A stretch of 64,000 bases of DNA from Polydactylus sextarius (Eukaryota; Chordata; Actinopteri; Polynemidae), in NCBI GenBank assembly GCA_016801845.1, contig CM028921.1, forward strand, positions 14,263,275 to 14,327,274. Reading direction: 5' to 3'. Below the pieces are notes generated by a model. That model did no database searches and was not told the origin of the DNA. It worked only from the letters and a program-made list of their open reading frames with translations. How positions within the stretch are numbered: position 1 is the first letter of the stretch; every line of letters starts with the position of its first letter. The position numbers and the translations under genes were made by a program. Below, piece after piece: positions 62,880-64,000 of this stretch.

Positions 62880-63240
62880 TTTGAGTTGAATTAATTATGC
62901 AGATGTGAGCGGAGGCGGGTTGGGGGGTGACTACACCTGCATTTAGCCCCGCTCTCGCCTTCCGGGGTCCCATTACACCGTGACACAGCTGTTAGCGGTG
63001 CAAAATCAACAGCTACATCTAAGAGCTCCATTTGGCTGAATTTACCACAAGTGCTCCCTCAATTTGATTTATGCAAATCAGTGATGCACCGCTTTAAAAG
63101 ACGGAGGTTCTCTCCAGCTGTTTGAGAGGTGGGCAGGAGTCTGCGTGTTTTTCCTCTCTAATTAAGACTCCAGATAACCTGGTGAAATCCTCTGAGCCTT
63201 TCATAAAGCAGGGAATGTGCAGCACTCTGCTTAAAAGTTA
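62880..63240. promoter_or_regulatory. Candidate conserved non-coding enhancer-like element
   Basis: Non-repetitive, mixed-composition block in the gene-poor part. It holds an octamer-type ATTTATGCAAATCA (about 63068-63081), TTAATTATGCAGAT, TCTAATTAAGACTCC, CACCTGCA and CAGCTGTT E-boxes. It resembles vertebrate developmental CNEs. This is an inference from motif content only. Confidence 0.3.
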
Positions 63241-64000
63241 ATAAGGATGGCGACACAAATAAAGCCAAAGTGAGATCAGATTTTCAAATGATCTTTTCTT
63301 CAAACTGGAGAAAGTAATTGAATTGACAGTGTTTTCTTCAAGTGCAAAAGGACAGAGGTCAGGGGGCAACAACCGTGCGTTTTTAATAGATGTCTGCTTG
63401 GATTCGTTCAGAGTTGCAGAAAATAAAAAGATGTCCGGTGTTTGAGCAGAGGAAGTGGAGTCGGACATGTCAAACACGTATTAAATTCACATCAGATTCA
63501 CCGGGGATTTAGAGACAGAGAAAGCTTCAGCAGTGAAACCAAAACCTGACCACTTGGTTTTAATATTTCTAAAACAATGACCTTGGTAATAATTTGACTA
63601 TAAAAACTTGGAAAAAAAAACTTTATTTATTTATATACTTCCAATTTATTGTTGCAGCTTCATTTTAAAAAGAATTTAATTCTGCTAGAATTTATTGTTA
63701 TACCAGAACTGCAAAAACATTCTCCATCAAAAAGTAAAACAATATTTTTCAATAATTTTCAATTAGGGTGCATTATGCAATAATTTTAAGTTCAGCTTCA
63801 TAGTCACTGTAATGTTCAGTGACTCCTTACAGGGTGAATGAAGGGTCTCTGCAACCTTCACCATCTCTTGGTGAAAAACCAACACTGGTGAGATCAGAGA
63901 CTATGACACAGTGATGTTGGATTCACGAAGGGTGAGTTCAGTGACACAATGTACAATGTAATGCACAGTCTTCTAATTTACTGTGACGAGATGTCTCAAT
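63241..64000. other. Intergenic, no gene seen
   Basis: AT-rich sequence to the window end. The ORF at 63238-63477 (-) shows no domain. Confidence 0.55.

Overview
The window reads as nuclear DNA of a ray-finned fish, most likely a percomorph teleost (inference). It has compact spliced vertebrate genes, abundant CA/TA microsatellites, Tc1-type DNA transposon remnants, tRNA-like SINEs and decayed non-LTR retrotransposon pieces. There are no bacterial or viral features. Genes were assembled by joining conserved exon translations at GT/AG borders and checking that phases agree.

Layout: (1) 821-9428 (+): the 3' ten coding exons of a LAT2-type amino-acid transporter (slc7a8-like); its 5' exons lie before the window. 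(2) 9429-14335: its 3'UTR, a degenerate 21-bp minisatellite and a deleted Tc1 copy. (3) 15146-19994 (+): complete dus2, the tRNA dihydrouridine-20 synthase with a C-terminal dsRNA-binding domain. (4) 22408-37034 (+): nfatc3, a calcineurin-controlled transcription factor. Nine of its ten coding exons keep phase, but exon 2 is one base out of frame. (5) 39802-38328 (-): pdcd2l, tail-to-tail with nfatc3 and head-to-head with amfr. (6) 40575-46155 (+): complete amfr (gp78), an ER-membrane RING E3 ligase. (7) 46156-64000: the amfr 3'UTR and then about 16.6 kb without a recognisable gene. This last part holds three tails of one LINE family, another reverse-transcriptase fragment, a hAT-like MITE, microsatellites, a GGACCT hexamer array and two stretches that look like conserved non-coding DNA.

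The genes are not an operon; each has its own job (amino-acid transport, tRNA modification, calcium-dependent transcription, ribosome-assembly chaperoning, ER-associated degradation). The dus2-nfatc3 adjacency matches the human 16q22 block. pdcd2l and amfr share about 0.77 kb of upstream DNA with ETS- and CRE-like motifs, which suggests a bidirectional promoter.

I found no plainly new biological system. The observations most worth a second look are the nfatc3 exon-2 frame break, a 21-bp-period degenerate repeat at three separate loci, long near-perfect hairpins in introns, and a Tc1 deletion derivative seen twice with the same internal junction.
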